A DNA stretch of 64,000 nucleotides. Source: Actinokineospora inagensis DSM 44258. Its GTDB lineage: Bacteria > Actinomycetota > Actinomycetes > Mycobacteriales > Pseudonocardiaceae. The number at the start of each line of letters is the position of its first letter. Positions within the stretch are counted from its first letter, which is position 1. This document shows, piece after piece, positions 1 to 12,106 of the stretch. The position numbers and the translations under genes were made by a program. The stretch is taken from NCBI RefSeq assembly GCF_000482865.1, contig NZ_AXWW01000027.1, forward strand, positions 1 through 64,000. The letters are read 5' to 3'. The notes under the pieces are model-generated. The model made no database searches. It was not told the origin of the DNA and saw nothing but the letters and a program-made list of their open reading frames with translations.

Positions 1-501
1 GAGGTGGCGGATGGGGGGTTTGGCGGCGGCGGGGATGGCGCCGCGCATCCTGGTGGCTTCGGCGTGGAGGGCGAAGCGTTCCACCAGGACTTCGCCCCCG
101 AGCAGGCTCTCCAGGGTCTTCCGCAGGCCCTGCAGTTCATCGCGGAGGGCGGCGAGGTCGTCGGCGGCCTCCTGCTCGACCTTGCGGCGGGTGGTGGCCT
201 CGAACTCGACCTCGTACTCGCGCCTGGCGGCGACCTCGCGTTCCAGTTCGGTCTCGTAGACCTGGTGCAGGTGCGCGGCCTCGTCGGCGCGGTCGGCGAC
301 CTGGCGGCGGTAGCGGGCGGCGAGGAAGGCCCCGGCCAGGGCCGCCCAGAGCGCGGCGACGACGCCCAGGCGCAGCCAGCGCACGGAGTCGCTGAGCACC
401 AGGACGGCGGTGGAGGCCAGGGCCAGCCCTAAAGCGGCGAACAGCAAGGCGCGCGCCGCTTGGGAGCCCCGCGCCGGGGTGGGGTCGGTCTGGCCCGTCA
501 T
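1..501 (-). CDS. DUF6779-type membrane/coiled-coil protein (partial, runs off left edge)
   Basis: The reading frame starts at an ATG at 501-499 and stays open to base 1, giving 167 codons and no stop, so the C-terminus is missing. The protein begins MTGQTDPTPARGS. Two hydrophobic segments follow at about residues 18-38 and 43-62. After them comes a long charged helix rich in Glu, Arg and Ala (about 70-130) that looks like a coiled coil. Position and architecture match the Rv3604c-type protein that follows the DUF3180 gene at the end of actinobacterial folate operons. The function is unknown. The 55 bp gap to DUF3180 is compatible with one transcript. Confidence 0.75.
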   Translation of the reverse strand, partial: MTGQTDPTPARGSQAARALLFAALGLALASTAVLVLSDSVRWLRLGVVAALWAALAGAFLAARYRRQVADRADEAAHLHQVYETELEREVAARREYEVEFEATTRRKVEQEAADDLAALRDELQGLRKTLESLLGGEVLVERFALHAEATRMRGAIPAAAKPPIRHL

Positions 502-556
502 GGTGCCTACCGTACCGGGCCGTTATCTCCGCGAGATCAAATGGAGCGAACCAAGT

Positions 557-1018
557 TCACCTGTTCGGGTCTTGTCGCTGGTCATCGGGGTTGCCCGGGG
601 TACGGCAGCAGAACTCGAGCCAGACGGCGGCCGCGATGAGCGCCGCGGCGCAGGCCGCACCGACCACGGCGCTGGCGATGTCGTGCTTCGCGGCGTCGAA
701 GTTCGCGCTCTCCGGGGCGACGTAGCCCAGCACACCGAGCCAGGCACCGAGCATGATCGAGCCGAGCAGGGACGAGGCCTTGGCCAGCGCGACGGCGCGG
801 GCGGCGGTGAGCGGTTGGACGGCTTTGTCCTCGGCCCGGATGCGGCCGCGCAGCGCGAAACCGAACAGCGCCTCGACGACGGCGAGCACCAATAGGGTGA
901 TTCCGGCGAGCCGCGGCAGCGGGGGCAGGACGCCGTAGAGCAGCCGCAGCGCGAGGTACACGACGACGGCGGTGACGAGACCGGCCGGGACGAGGTCGCG
1001 CGCCTTGGTGGGCTTCAT
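557..1018 (-). CDS. DUF3180 membrane protein
   Basis: This is a 153-residue protein with about four hydrophobic segments (roughly residues 10-30, 38-58, 78-102 and 114-134) and a charged, hydrophilic C-terminus. It matches the small DUF3180 family (Rv3605c-like) found directly after folK in actinobacteria. Its ATG overlaps the folK stop by four bases (ATGA), so translation is coupled to folate synthesis genes. The biochemical role is not known; a link to folate metabolism rests on gene order alone. Confidence 0.85.
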   Translation of the reverse strand: MKPTKARDLVPAGLVTAVVVYLALRLLYGVLPPLPRLAGITLLVLAVVEALFGFALRGRIRAEDKAVQPLTAARAVALAKASSLLGSIMLGAWLGVLGYVAPESANFDAAKHDIASAVVGAACAAALIAAAVWLEFCCRTPGNPDDQRQDPNR

Positions 1019-1500
1019 CGCAGCTCCAGGTCGTCGCGTCTGCGCACCCCGGCGGTGTCCAGGTCGGCCAGCAGGTCGTCGGCCCGGCCGCGACCGGGGA
1101 CGACGGCGTCGGGGTCGATGTCGAGCCAGGGGACCAACACCGTGGCGCGTTCGTGCGTGCCCGGGTGCGGCAGCAGCAACTCCGGGTCGTCACTGCGCAC
1201 GTCGTCCACGGTCACCACGTCCACATCGAGCGTCCGCGGCCCCCAGTGGAGTTCCCGGACTCGGCCTGCCGCGTTCTCTAGGGCCTGACCGCGTCGCAGC
1301 CACCCCCAGGCGTCGGTGGCTGGGTCATCCACCACACACACGGCGTTGAGGAAGTCGGGCTGGTCTGTCACGCCCCACGCCGCCGTCTCGTAGACCGGGG
1401 ATACCGCGACAAGAGCCGACGACAGCCCGTCGATCGCGATGCGCAGGTTGGCCAACCGGTCGCCCAGGTTCGACCCGAGCGAGAGCACGGCGCGGCTCAT
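1015..1500 (-). CDS. folK: 2-amino-4-hydroxy-6-hydroxymethyldihydropteridine diphosphokinase
   Basis: This 161-residue protein transfers pyrophosphate from ATP to hydroxymethyldihydropterin, giving the substrate of FolP. Its N-terminus [15 protein letters not shown] carries the SLGSN-GDR motif of HPPK. The family signature RTLDVDVV lies near residue 90, preceded by a W-G-P-R context. The length fits the family. The ATG at 1500 overlaps the end of folB by four bases, so the longer upstream open frame is not used. It is part of the coupled folE-folP-folB-folK order. Confidence 0.95.
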   Translation of the reverse strand: MSRAVLSLGSNLGDRLANLRIAIDGLSSALVAVSPVYETAAWGVTDQPDFLNAVCVVDDPATDAWGWLRRGQALENAAGRVRELHWGPRTLDVDVVTVDDVRSDDPELLLPHPGTHERATVLVPWLDIDPDAVVPGRGRADDLLADLDTAGVRRRDDLELR

Positions 1501-1858
1501 CGGCGGCGGGAGCGGCGCACGGTGACCGCGACGTCGGCGAAGGTCAGTGGGATCGGCGCGCTCGGCTTGTGCACAGTGACCTCGACGGCGTGCACGCGCT
1601 CGTCGGTCATCTCCCCCTCGGCGATCTGCGCGGCGACCGCCTCGATGAGGTCGCGTGGCGGTCCGGCGACCACGGCCGCGGCGCGCTCGGCGAGTTCGCC
1701 GTAGTGGACGGTGTGCCGCAGGTCGTCGGTGTCGGCCGCGCGACCGAGATCGATCCACAGCGTGACGTCGACCACGAACTCCTGCCCGTCGCGCTTCTCG
1801 TGCGCGAAGACGCCGTGGTTGCCGCGTACCCGCAGCCCGGTGAGGGTGATCCGGTCGG

Positions 1859-1862
<4 letters not shown>
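1497..1862 (-). CDS. folB: dihydroneopterin aldolase
   Basis: This 121-residue enzyme cleaves dihydroneopterin to hydroxymethyldihydropterin plus glycolaldehyde, the step before FolK. The chosen ATG (1862) gives [18 protein letters not shown], where the R-G-x-H-G-V-x-x-x-E pattern ([16 protein letters not shown]) is typical of FolB. The [11 protein letters not shown] motif near the C-terminus is also conserved ([13 protein letters not shown]). Start and stop overlap folP and folK by four bases each, so the gene is translationally coupled on both sides. Length is normal for the family, which forms octamers. Confidence 0.95.
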
Positions 1863-2688
<826 letters not shown>

Positions 2689-2692
<4 letters not shown>

Positions 2693-3807
2693 CGGCTCCG
2701 CCCGTTGATCAGTTGGATCGCCTCCGCCCGGGACGAGGCCGAGGACTTGAGCAGGCCGCGCAGCGCGGAGGTGGTGGTGCGGGCGCCGGGTTTGCGGATG
2801 CCGCGCATGGCCATGCAGAGGTGTTCGGCCTCGATGACCACGATCACCCCGCGCGGGTCCAGCTTGCGCACCAGCGCGTCGGCGATCTGCGAGGTGAGCC
2901 GCTCCTGCACCTGGGGGCGCTTGGCGTAGAGGTCGACCAGGCGGGCCAGTTTGGACAGTCCGGTGACCCGGCCCTTGTCGTTGGGGATGTAGCCGACGTG
3001 GGCGTGGCCGTGGAAGGGCACCAGGTGGTGTTCGCAGTTGTGCGTGAGGTGCCCGGCGATGAGGAACGTGGGGTGAGGATCGCAGGTGAAGCTGTGGACG
3101 GTGGTCTCGGCGGCCACCGCCCGGACCGACTCGACGCGGACCCACTGGGACTGGCCGAGCGTGGTCGTGTGCGCGGACCGGGCGAAACCGTGGCGCAGCA
3201 ACCACTCCGCGTCATCGTTCGGGGCCCCGACGGTGATGAGTTCGCGGGCGGGCGCGGCATGTCCGGTCCACTCCACATGGGACCCGGCGACGTGCGCGGC
3301 CTCGGTCCAGCCGTGCGGGGTGGCGAGCGGGTGGTCGGCGGTGACGGTGAACGACCCCGCCGCCGTGGTCACCTCGACCAGCGCCGCCGAGCGCTTCGCT
3401 GTGACACCAACCACAGTGGTCTCGGTCAGCCGACCGGCCACCAGCGTCCACAGTGGAGTGCCGACCCGGACGTCCCGCGCCGCCAGCGGCCCGCCGACCG
3501 CGTCGACCGGCTGGTCGGCGGGCACGCAGGTGGAGTACATCGGGATGTCGGTGACGAGGACGAGCTCCTCGTGGCTCTCGTCGAACGTCTTGTCCAGCAC
3601 GGTGTCCGGCTCGGTGTACAGGCCCGCGAAGAGTTCCGCGTACGCCCGCGCCACCCGGGCGGGTGTCTCCAGCAGACCGTCCCGGTCCGGGTCCTCGCCA
3701 CAGGCCAACAGGAGTTCGCGGATCGCCTTCTCCGCGCGGACCCGGTCGAACACCGGGGCCGGGCCGTCCTCACTGAACGTCCCGACCCCGTCACGGCTCA
3801 TCGTCAT
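2689..3807 (-). CDS. folE: GTP cyclohydrolase I (FolE) interrupted by a mini-intein
   Basis: The precursor has 372 residues. Residues 1-93 and 258-372 form a complete GTP cyclohydrolase I, which opens GTP to make dihydroneopterin triphosphate. Residues 94-257 are an intein (separate entry). Removing it joins IPMYST to [18 protein letters not shown], the normal FolE zinc site, giving a mature enzyme of about 208 residues. The second zinc cysteine is in the [11 protein letters not shown] segment. The start at 3807 is favoured by GGAGG five bases upstream; a longer open frame reaching into ftsH has no support. The gene follows ftsH after a 43 bp gap and is coupled to folP. Without splicing the zinc site cannot form, so folate synthesis should depend on intein excision. 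Confidence 0.95.
3037..3528 (-). other. Mini-intein in FolE, 164 residues, no homing endonuclease
   Basis: The inserted segment starts with Cys ([13 protein letters not shown]) and ends with HLTHN followed by Cys, the canonical Cys1 ... His-Asn | Cys+1 arrangement of a class 1 intein. Block B is TVTADHPL with the T-x-x-H pattern. Block F is [16 protein letters not shown], close to the usual hydrophobic-D/P-x-HxF-V-G pattern. No LAGLIDADG (DOD) motif or HNH is present. The linker between blocks B and F (about intein residues 75-135) is short, so only the HINT splicing domain remains. The +1 Cys is also the FolE zinc ligand. The insertion is in frame, and codon use looks like the host's, which suggests long residence. 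Confidence 0.93.
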
Positions 3808-3850
3808 CGGTACCTCCGGATCGTCGCGGCGCTTCGCCGCCACCATCGCA

Positions 3851-6205
<2,355 letters not shown>

Positions 6206-6432
6206 TCACTTACGGCCGCGAGGCGGCCTCCACCCTCCCTGACGTGCACTGAGGGCAATGACGACCCATTACCCGGCCGGACGGGGCACACTCCGGTCCC
6301 ACCAGAGTACCGTCCGCGCTGGCGCCCTCACCGGGCGAAGTGCCGGCTGGACGCGCAACAGGGACAACGTGCCGGAGACGGCTCCGGTTCCCGGGGTACC
6401 CCTCTCCCCCGCCGCCCACCCGGACGAGGGAA

Positions 6433-6984
6433 TCAACTCGTATAAACGCGCGGGTCCAGGGTGCCGATGTAGGGCAGGTCGCGGTAGCGCTCGGCGAAGT
6501 CGAGGCCGTAGCCGACGACGAACTCGTTCGGGATCTCGAACCCGATGTACTTCACCGGCACGTCGACCTTGACCGCGTCCGGTTTGCGCAGCAGCGTGCA
6601 GACCTCCAGCGAGCGGGGCCCGCGCGAGGCGAGGTTCTTCAGCAGCCAGGACAGGGTCAGCCCGGAGTCGATGATGTCCTCGACGATGAGCACGTCGCGG
6701 CCCGCGATGTCCCGGTCGAGGTCCTTGAGGATGCGCACCACCCCGGAGGACGAGGTGGCCGACCCGTAGGAGCTGACCGCCATGAACTCCAGTTGCACCG
6801 GGACCGGCAGCGCCCTGGCCAGGTCGGTCATGAACATGACCGCGCCCTTGAGCACGCCGACCAGCACCAGGTCCGCCCCACCTGTCCCCGGGTAGTCGGC
6901 CCCCACCTGCTTGGCCAGTTCGGCGATCTTCTCGGCCAACTGCTGCTCGGTGATCAACACGGAGGCGATGTCGCCGTCGTACAC
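6433..6984 (-). CDS. hpt: hypoxanthine phosphoribosyltransferase
   Basis: This 183-residue salvage enzyme makes IMP or GMP from hypoxanthine or guanine and PRPP. The PRPP-binding motif [15 protein letters not shown] and the upstream [16 protein letters not shown] segment are typical of the HGPRT family, as is the C-terminal [19 protein letters not shown]. The GTG at 6984 is chosen because GAGGGGAAGG lies just upstream and because it sits eight bases past the tilS stop; a longer open frame would overlap tilS heavily. Adjacency to tilS and ftsH is the common bacterial arrangement. Confidence 0.95.
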   Translation of the reverse strand: MYDGDIASVLITEQQLAEKIAELAKQVGADYPGTGGADLVLVGVLKGAVMFMTDLARALPVPVQLEFMAVSSYGSATSSSGVVRILKDLDRDIAGRDVLIVEDIIDSGLTLSWLLKNLASRGPRSLEVCTLLRKPDAVKVDVPVKYIGFEIPNEFVVGYGLDFAERYRDLPYIGTLDPRVYTS

Positions 6985-6995
6985 GCCTTCCCCTC

Positions 6996-7961
6996 TCAGG
7001 TTTCCGGGCGTTCGCGGGTGAGCCTGCCATGCGCGCGGCGCGCCACCAAGCCACCCGGCAGGACGATCCCCCGTTGACCGTGCCAATCGGACACCAGCGT
7101 GTCCGCGGCGCGCAGGTGGGCGTCGGTCAGCTCGGCTACCCCGCCCTGGACGAGCCAGCTCCGCAGTACCCGGCGGCGCACGGCGGGGTGCAGTGTGGTG
7201 AGTTCCGCCACGTCCAAATCGTCGCCAACCGTTGCCTTAAGAAGCGCGTCGGCGGCGATCGCGTCGAGTGCGGTGAGGTCTTCGCGGAGCTGGTCGGCGG
7301 TGCGGGCGAGTGCCGCGGGGACGCCCCCCTGGAGGACTTCGTCGAGCAGGGGGAGGACTTCGTGGCGCAGCCGCACCCGGGTGAAGCGGGGGTCGGTGTT
7401 GTGCGGGTCCTGCCACGGGGTGAGGCCGAGGGCGGCGCAGGCGGCGAGGGTGGTGGCGCGCGGGACGGCGAGCAGTGGGCGGGCCCAGGGCCGGTCGGTG
7501 GCGCGCATGCCCGCGATGGAACGCGGACCGGAGCCGCGGCCGAGTCCGAGGAGGACGGTCTCGGCCTGGTCGTCGCGGGTGTGGCCGAGCAGGACCCAGT
7601 CGCCCTCGGCGGCGGTGCTCAGGGCGGCGTAGCGGGCGCGGCGGGCGGCGGCCTCCACGCCGCCCTTGCCGTTGACCACGACGGGGAGGACTTGGACGTC
7701 GTCCAAGCCGAGCGCGGTGAGCTGGGCGGCGACCCGCGCCGAGGTGTCGGCGGAACCGGTCTGCAGCCCGTGGTCGACGATGAGACCGTCCACGCGCAAA
7801 CCGGCTTTGTGACCGACGTGGTGCGCGGCAGCGGCTAGAGCCAACGAGTCCGCGCCGCCGGAAACGGCGACGGTAACCCTGTCGCGCGGATCGACCTGGG
7901 TGAGCAAGTCGCGCACGGCTCGCCTGACGTCGGCGACGGCAGGGTGGGGCTTGCCGCTCAC
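6996..7961 (-). CDS. tilS: tRNA(Ile)-lysidine synthase
   Basis: This enzyme attaches lysine to C34 of tRNA-Ile(CAU), which switches both codon and amino acid identity. The PP-loop SGGADS is near residue 36 and is followed by [10 protein letters not shown] and [15 protein letters not shown], all typical of TilS. A C-terminal tRNA-binding region is present. The GTG at 7961 overlaps the previous stop as GTGA; a second GTG at 7979 would add six residues. The product is 321 residues, within the actinobacterial range. hpt follows immediately. Confidence 0.93.
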   Translation of the reverse strand: MSGKPHPAVADVRRAVRDLLTQVDPRDRVTVAVSGGADSLALAAAAHHVGHKAGLRVDGLIVDHGLQTGSADTSARVAAQLTALGLDDVQVLPVVVNGKGGVEAAARRARYAALSTAAEGDWVLLGHTRDDQAETVLLGLGRGSGPRSIAGMRATDRPWARPLLAVPRATTLAACAALGLTPWQDPHNTDPRFTRVRLRHEVLPLLDEVLQGGVPAALARTADQLREDLTALDAIAADALLKATVGDDLDVAELTTLHPAVRRRVLRSWLVQGGVAELTDAHLRAADTLVSDWHGQRGIVLPGGLVARRAHGRLTRERPET

Positions 7962-9031
7962 GCGACGCGGCGTATCCACGCGGCCGGGTCACCCAGTTCG
8001 GACCGCAACGGCAAGGTCTCCGGGGACGTCCAGATCACGTTGAAGCGCTCCATGCCAAGCTCGTCGACCACGTGCTTGGTGAACTTGGCGCCCACCGCGT
8101 ACTGCTTCATCTTCGCGTCGACCCCCAAGAGGCCGCGCAGGACCCGGTCGAGCAGGCCGCCGCCTCGCCTACGTGCGGTGAACCGTTCGCGGATCGTGAA
8201 CACGGTCGGCACGACCACCGGGCCGACCGCGTCCATGACGTGGTCGGCGTGGCCCTCCAAGAGGGTCGAGATGGCGATAAGACGGTCGAAGATGGCTTTC
8301 TGCTCGGGCGCCTGGAGCATCTCCACGAGCGCGAGAGGCCCACTGGACGAGGTAGCCGAGTCTGGCTTGCTGCGCGCCGACTTCAACAGCTCCGGAAGAC
8401 GCGCCATGGCACCGTTGGCGCTGTCGTCGAGCCCCGTGAGGAACGCGGCGACCTGCCCTTGGAAGTACGCCCGCAGCCACGGGACTGCGGTGAACTGCAG
8501 CCGGTGGGTGCACTCGTGCAGGCACACCCACATCCGGAAGTCCTCCGGCGGCACGTCCAGCGCCTGGTGCGCGGCCACGATGTTCGGCGCGACCAGCAGC
8601 AGCCTGCCGCCGTCGCCGCCGAACGGGTCGTACTGGCCGAGGACGCGGCCGCTCAGGTACGCCAGCACCATCCCGGCCTGCACCCCGGCCGTCCCGGCGA
8701 GCACCCCGCCGACGACCCTGCTGGGCCGGTTCGGCAGCGACCCGGTGGTCAGGCCCGCGATGCTGTCGGCGGCGGCCTGGATCCAGTCGCCCCGGTCGAC
8801 CACGTCGCCCGGCAGCAGCGGCAGCCCGTCGCCCAGGCCGGTCACCTGGCGGACGTGCGCCTCGGCGTCGGCGGTCACCTCGCGGAGCCTGCCGACGGTG
8901 TGCTCGGCGACCTCCCGGCTCACCACCGGACCGGGGCGGGCCAGCCGCCGCGCGGTCGACACCGCCAGGTCCCAGTCGACCGGCGGCGCCCCACCCGTCG
9001 ACTTCACCACGTCCGCGCCGGTCGTGTTCAC
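7958..9031 (-). CDS. Zincin-like metallopeptidase, DUF2342 family
   Basis: This 357-residue protein contains HECTHRLQF, an HExxH zinc motif, followed by EGHADHVMDAVG, where the Glu could be the third zinc ligand. These are signatures of the actinobacterial DUF2342/F420-associated zincin family (Rv3626c-like). Its natural substrate is not known. The start is GTG at 9031. The gene lies between dacB and tilS, as in M. tuberculosis, and overlaps tilS by four bases. The F420 association is known from phylogenetic profiles of the family and is not shown by this sequence. Confidence 0.88.
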   Translation of the reverse strand: MNTTGADVVKSTGGAPPVDWDLAVSTARRLARPGPVVSREVAEHTVGRLREVTADAEAHVRQVTGLGDGLPLLPGDVVDRGDWIQAAADSIAGLTTGSLPNRPSRVVGGVLAGTAGVQAGMVLAYLSGRVLGQYDPFGGDGGRLLLVAPNIVAAHQALDVPPEDFRMWVCLHECTHRLQFTAVPWLRAYFQGQVAAFLTGLDDSANGAMARLPELLKSARSKPDSATSSSGPLALVEMLQAPEQKAIFDRLIAISTLLEGHADHVMDAVGPVVVPTVFTIRERFTARRRGGGLLDRVLRGLLGVDAKMKQYAVGAKFTKHVVDELGMERFNVIWTSPETLPLRSELGDPAAWIRRVA

Positions 9032-9091
9032 CCTCTCGACGTTACCCGAGTGGGGGTGACCGGCCGTACAACCAGTCGGGGTGCGCCCGCG

Positions 9092-11416
9092 CTACTTGCA
9101 GCCGCACTGGCGCAGCGCGGCCGCCACCGCGTCCAGCGCGGGCTGGGCGGCCGCCGGGACCGACCCGTTCGACATGAGCGCGAAGACGAGCAACCGGCCG
9201 TCACTGTCGAGCACGACCCCGGCCAGCGAGCTGACGCTGGAGAGGGTGCCGGTCTTGGCGCGCACCCAGCCCTTGCCCGGGGACGCGGCAGGCCCTTGGT
9301 ACCGGCCTGCCAGGGTGCCGCTGCCGCCCGCGACCGGCAGCGCGCCGAGCAGTGGCCGCAGCTTCGCGGTGCGCGGGTCGGAGCCGTCCGGCGCGGCGGC
9401 GACGCGGAGGATGTCGGCGAGCAGCGCGACGCTCACCTGGTTCAAAGTGGACAGTCCACTGCCGTCGTTGAGCTTGAGCGTGCTGACGTCGAACCCGTTG
9501 TCGCCCAAGGTCTTCAGCACGGCCTGGACGGCGCCGGTGAACGAGACGGGCTGGCCCGCCGTCTTGGCGACCTCGCGCGCGATGCCCTCGGCGAGCACGT
9601 TGTCCGAGCGCTGCAGGGTATTGTCGACCAGCTCCACCATCGGCGCCGACCGGATCTCGCCGAGCACCTTGGCGTCCGCGGGCGGCTCGGCGGTGGCCTT
9701 GGCGGGCACCGTGGCGCCGATCCGCTTGGCGAACTCCTCGGCGAAGGTCCGGGCCGGGTTGGCCGACCGCGGCGAGACGGCCTTGGTCGGGTCGGCGCGG
9801 CCGCCGTCGAGCATCACCGGGACCATCGGCGCGATGTAGCCGCCCGCGACGTCGGCGGGCTCCCAGCCCTTGGCGATGTTGTCGCCGGTGTAGCGGTCCA
9901 GGTCGAGCAGGACGGTGTCGACCGGGCCCTTCGCCCGCACCTGGGTGACGAGGTCGTCGAGGTGCGCGGCCCCGGGGTAGACGGTGGTCTTGCCCGCCGC
10001 GAACGACGAGACGGTCGGGTCGCCGCCGCCGATGATGACCACGGCGCCCGGCTTGTCGCCCGCGACGACCTTGGTGGTCAACTGCTCGGCGTGCGGCACC
10101 GCCAGCAGCGCCGCGGCGCAGGTCAGCAGCTTGGCGGTGGAGGCGGGGACCAGCGTGGTCTGCGCGTTCTGGGCGAACAGCACGGTGCCGGTCGCCGGGT
10201 CGACGACGGTGCCGGTCAGCGTGCTCAGCCCCGGGTCGGCCACCGGCCCGGCCAGTGCCCTGGCCACCCCGGCGGCGGTCGGCGCGGGCGAGTCGGCACC
10301 CGGGGCCTTCAGCGTCGGGGTGAACGGCACCGCGGCGGCGGGCGGGGCGACGGCCTGCGCGGTCTCGGTCTTGGTGATGCCCAACTTGTCCTTGAGGCCC
10401 GGCACGAACTGCACCGCGGCGGCGGCGCCCAGCACGAGCACCACGAGCACCGACATCAGGACCAGCATGCCGATCCGCGGTCGCCTCGGCTCCGCGGCGG
10501 GCTCGGTGTGCGGGGAACGCTCGGGGACGGCGTCGGACCACGGCTCGGTCTCCGGCTCCGGCCGGACCGGGTTCGGCTCCGGCCCGACATCGGCGACCTT
10601 GATGACCTGGGTGCGCTCGGCCTGGCTCGGCGGCGGCACGGCCGGTCGGGCCATCCCCCGGGTCGACCCGTCCTGGCCGCCGCGCCGCGGACCGCCGGGC
10701 GGCACCGGCGCACCCGGCCGGTCCGGTCGCCCACCGCCGGGCGCGACGCCCGGCCACGGCCCCTGACCGGTCGCGCCCTGCGGCGGGCGCCCAGGCAGGC
10801 CGGACAGGCCAGTCGAGCCGGGCAGGCCAGGGCCAGGCGGGCCTGCTGGTCGCTGGGGACCGGCCTGCGGCGGGCCTGGGCGGCCACCGGGACCGGACGG
10901 GCGGACCGGCTGGGAGCGGGACGGCACCGCGAACGCGGCGGTGGCACCGCTGTCCGGGGCAGCCGGTGTGGCCGTGGGCTGGGTCACCCCGCTGTCGGCG
11001 GCGCGCGGATCGGCGACCGGGCGGGTCACCTTGGTCGGGGTCTCGGTGGGTTTGGTGGGCCTGGTGGGCTTCGTGGGCGAATCACCCGAACGTGCGGCCC
11101 GGGTTTCGGGCGTGTCGGGGACGTGGGTCTCGTCACGTAACGCGGCGGCGGCACCGCTCGGGGTGGTCGTCCCGGCGGGGTCGACGAGGCCGTCGTCGTC
11201 GTTCGTCGGCCACGCCGCGGCTTCTTCCGCGGGCCAGCGCGGGCTGTTCTCCGGCACGTCAACAGGACGTTCGGCCTGGTCACCAGGTTGCCGGTGGTTC
11301 GGGTCCGGCCCGGCCCCGTGCTCTGTCCCCGACTGCGCCAACGCCGCGCCCTCCCCCTCCGGTACTGCGAAAGTCACACCCGGATCGGTTCGGGCCGGGG
11401 CGACGCCGTGGTCCAC
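9092..11416 (-). CDS. dacB: D-alanyl-D-alanine carboxypeptidase/endopeptidase (PBP4, S13 family)
   Basis: This 774-residue penicillin-binding protein trims peptidoglycan stem peptides outside the membrane. Residues 1-312 are a very long Pro/Gly/Thr-rich cytoplasmic extension; a single membrane segment lies at about 315-340. The S13 domain follows with the active-site SxxK (STAK, 426-429), a later NDGSGLS motif corresponding to SxN, and KTG in VRAKTGTLSS. The GTG start at 11416 is the most upstream; a shorter start within the disordered region cannot be excluded. The gene is divergent from ppa with a 56 bp shared promoter region. Confidence 0.92.
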   Translation of the reverse strand: MDHGVAPARTDPGVTFAVPEGEGAALAQSGTEHGAGPDPNHRQPGDQAERPVDVPENSPRWPAEEAAAWPTNDDDGLVDPAGTTTPSGAAAALRDETHVPDTPETRAARSGDSPTKPTRPTKPTETPTKVTRPVADPRAADSGVTQPTATPAAPDSGATAAFAVPSRSQPVRPSGPGGRPGPPQAGPQRPAGPPGPGLPGSTGLSGLPGRPPQGATGQGPWPGVAPGGGRPDRPGAPVPPGGPRRGGQDGSTRGMARPAVPPPSQAERTQVIKVADVGPEPNPVRPEPETEPWSDAVPERSPHTEPAAEPRRPRIGMLVLMSVLVVLVLGAAAAVQFVPGLKDKLGITKTETAQAVAPPAAAVPFTPTLKAPGADSPAPTAAGVARALAGPVADPGLSTLTGTVVDPATGTVLFAQNAQTTLVPASTAKLLTCAAALLAVPHAEQLTTKVVAGDKPGAVVIIGGGDPTVSSFAAGKTTVYPGAAHLDDLVTQVRAKGPVDTVLLDLDRYTGDNIAKGWEPADVAGGYIAPMVPVMLDGGRADPTKAVSPRSANPARTFAEEFAKRIGATVPAKATAEPPADAKVLGEIRSAPMVELVDNTLQRSDNVLAEGIAREVAKTAGQPVSFTGAVQAVLKTLGDNGFDVSTLKLNDGSGLSTLNQVSVALLADILRVAAAPDGSDPRTAKLRPLLGALPVAGGSGTLAGRYQGPAASPGKGWVRAKTGTLSSVSSLAGVVLDSDGRLLVFALMSNGSVPAAAQPALDAVAAALRQCGCK

Positions 11417-11472
11417 ACTAGTGAGGTAACCGAGCAGGGGTAGCAGAGGCGAGCAGGAGCGAGGAAAAGCCC

Positions 11473-11970
11473 GTGGAGTTCGACGTCACCATCGAGATCC
11501 CCAAGGGGAATCGCAACAAGTACGAGATGGACCACGAAACGGGACGCATCCGGCTCGACCGCACCCTGTTCACGGCGACCCAGTACCCGGCCGACTACGG
11601 CTTCATCGACAACACCCTCGGTGAGGACGGCGACCCGCTGGACGCGCTCGTGCTGGTGCAGGAGCCGACCTTCCCCGGCTGCCTGATCCGGGCCCGCGCC
11701 ATCGGCATGTTCCGGATGACCGACGAGAAGGGCGGCGACGACAAGGTCCTGTGCGTCCCGTCGCACGACCCGCGCACCGAGCACCTGCGCGACATCCACC
11801 ACCTGGCGGAGTTCCACCGCCTGGAGATCCAGCACTTCTTCGAGGTGTACAAGGACCTGGAGCCGGGCAAGAGCGTCGAGGGCGCGAGCTGGGTGGGTCG
11901 CACCGAGGCCGAGGCGGAGATCCACCGCTCGTACGAGCGGCTCAAGGAGTCGGGCCTGACGCTGCACTAG
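11473..11970 (+). CDS. ppa: inorganic pyrophosphatase, family I
   Basis: This is a soluble enzyme of 165 residues that hydrolyses pyrophosphate from biosynthetic reactions. The Mg-binding signature GDPLDALV and the substrate-binding YPADYGFI segment are intact, and the N-terminal [11 protein letters not shown] is typical of the family. The GTG start is preceded by GAGGAAAAG. The gene ends in a strong hairpin terminator (11996-12033). Together with hppA in this window, the cell has both a soluble and a membrane pyrophosphatase. Confidence 0.97.
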   Translation: MEFDVTIEIPKGNRNKYEMDHETGRIRLDRTLFTATQYPADYGFIDNTLGEDGDPLDALVLVQEPTFPGCLIRARAIGMFRMTDEKGGDDKVLCVPSHDPRTEHLRDIHHLAEFHRLEIQHFFEVYKDLEPGKSVEGASWVGRTEAEAEIHRSYERLKESGLTLH

Positions 11971-11995
11971 TCCGCACTAGTCCGCGCAGCCCACG

Positions 11996-12033
11996 AAAAC
12001 GCCCCCAGGCCACCTGCGAGCCCGGGGGCGTTT
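11996..12033 (+). terminator. Rho-independent terminator after ppa
   Basis: The near-perfect inverted repeat AAACGCCCCCaGGC / GCCcGGGGGCGTTT has arms ending at 11996 and 12033 and lies 26 bases after the ppa stop. The T residues at the end of the right arm suit the plus strand, and A residues on the other side could serve the minus strand. Confidence 0.8.
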
Positions 12034-12052
12034 GCCGTTGCGCGCGAACGCG

Positions 12053-12089
12053 AACCGGCCCCGCACTCACCTGGAGTGCGGGGCCGGTT
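12053..12089 (-). terminator. Terminator after the DHA2 transporter
   Basis: A perfect 16 bp stem (AACCGGCCCCGCACTC and its complement) closes a 5-nt loop (12069-12073). It lies 18 bases beyond the stop of the leftward transporter gene. There is no long T tract, as is usual in actinobacteria. Together with the ppa terminator it separates two convergent transcripts. Confidence 0.75.
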
Positions 12090-12106
12090 CGGTCTTGTGC
12101 AGCCGA

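Noticed and set aside
3037-3528. FolE frameshift or assembly artefact in place of an intein
   Set aside because: The insert is in frame, has all splice-junction residues and block motifs, and leaves an exact FolE after removal.
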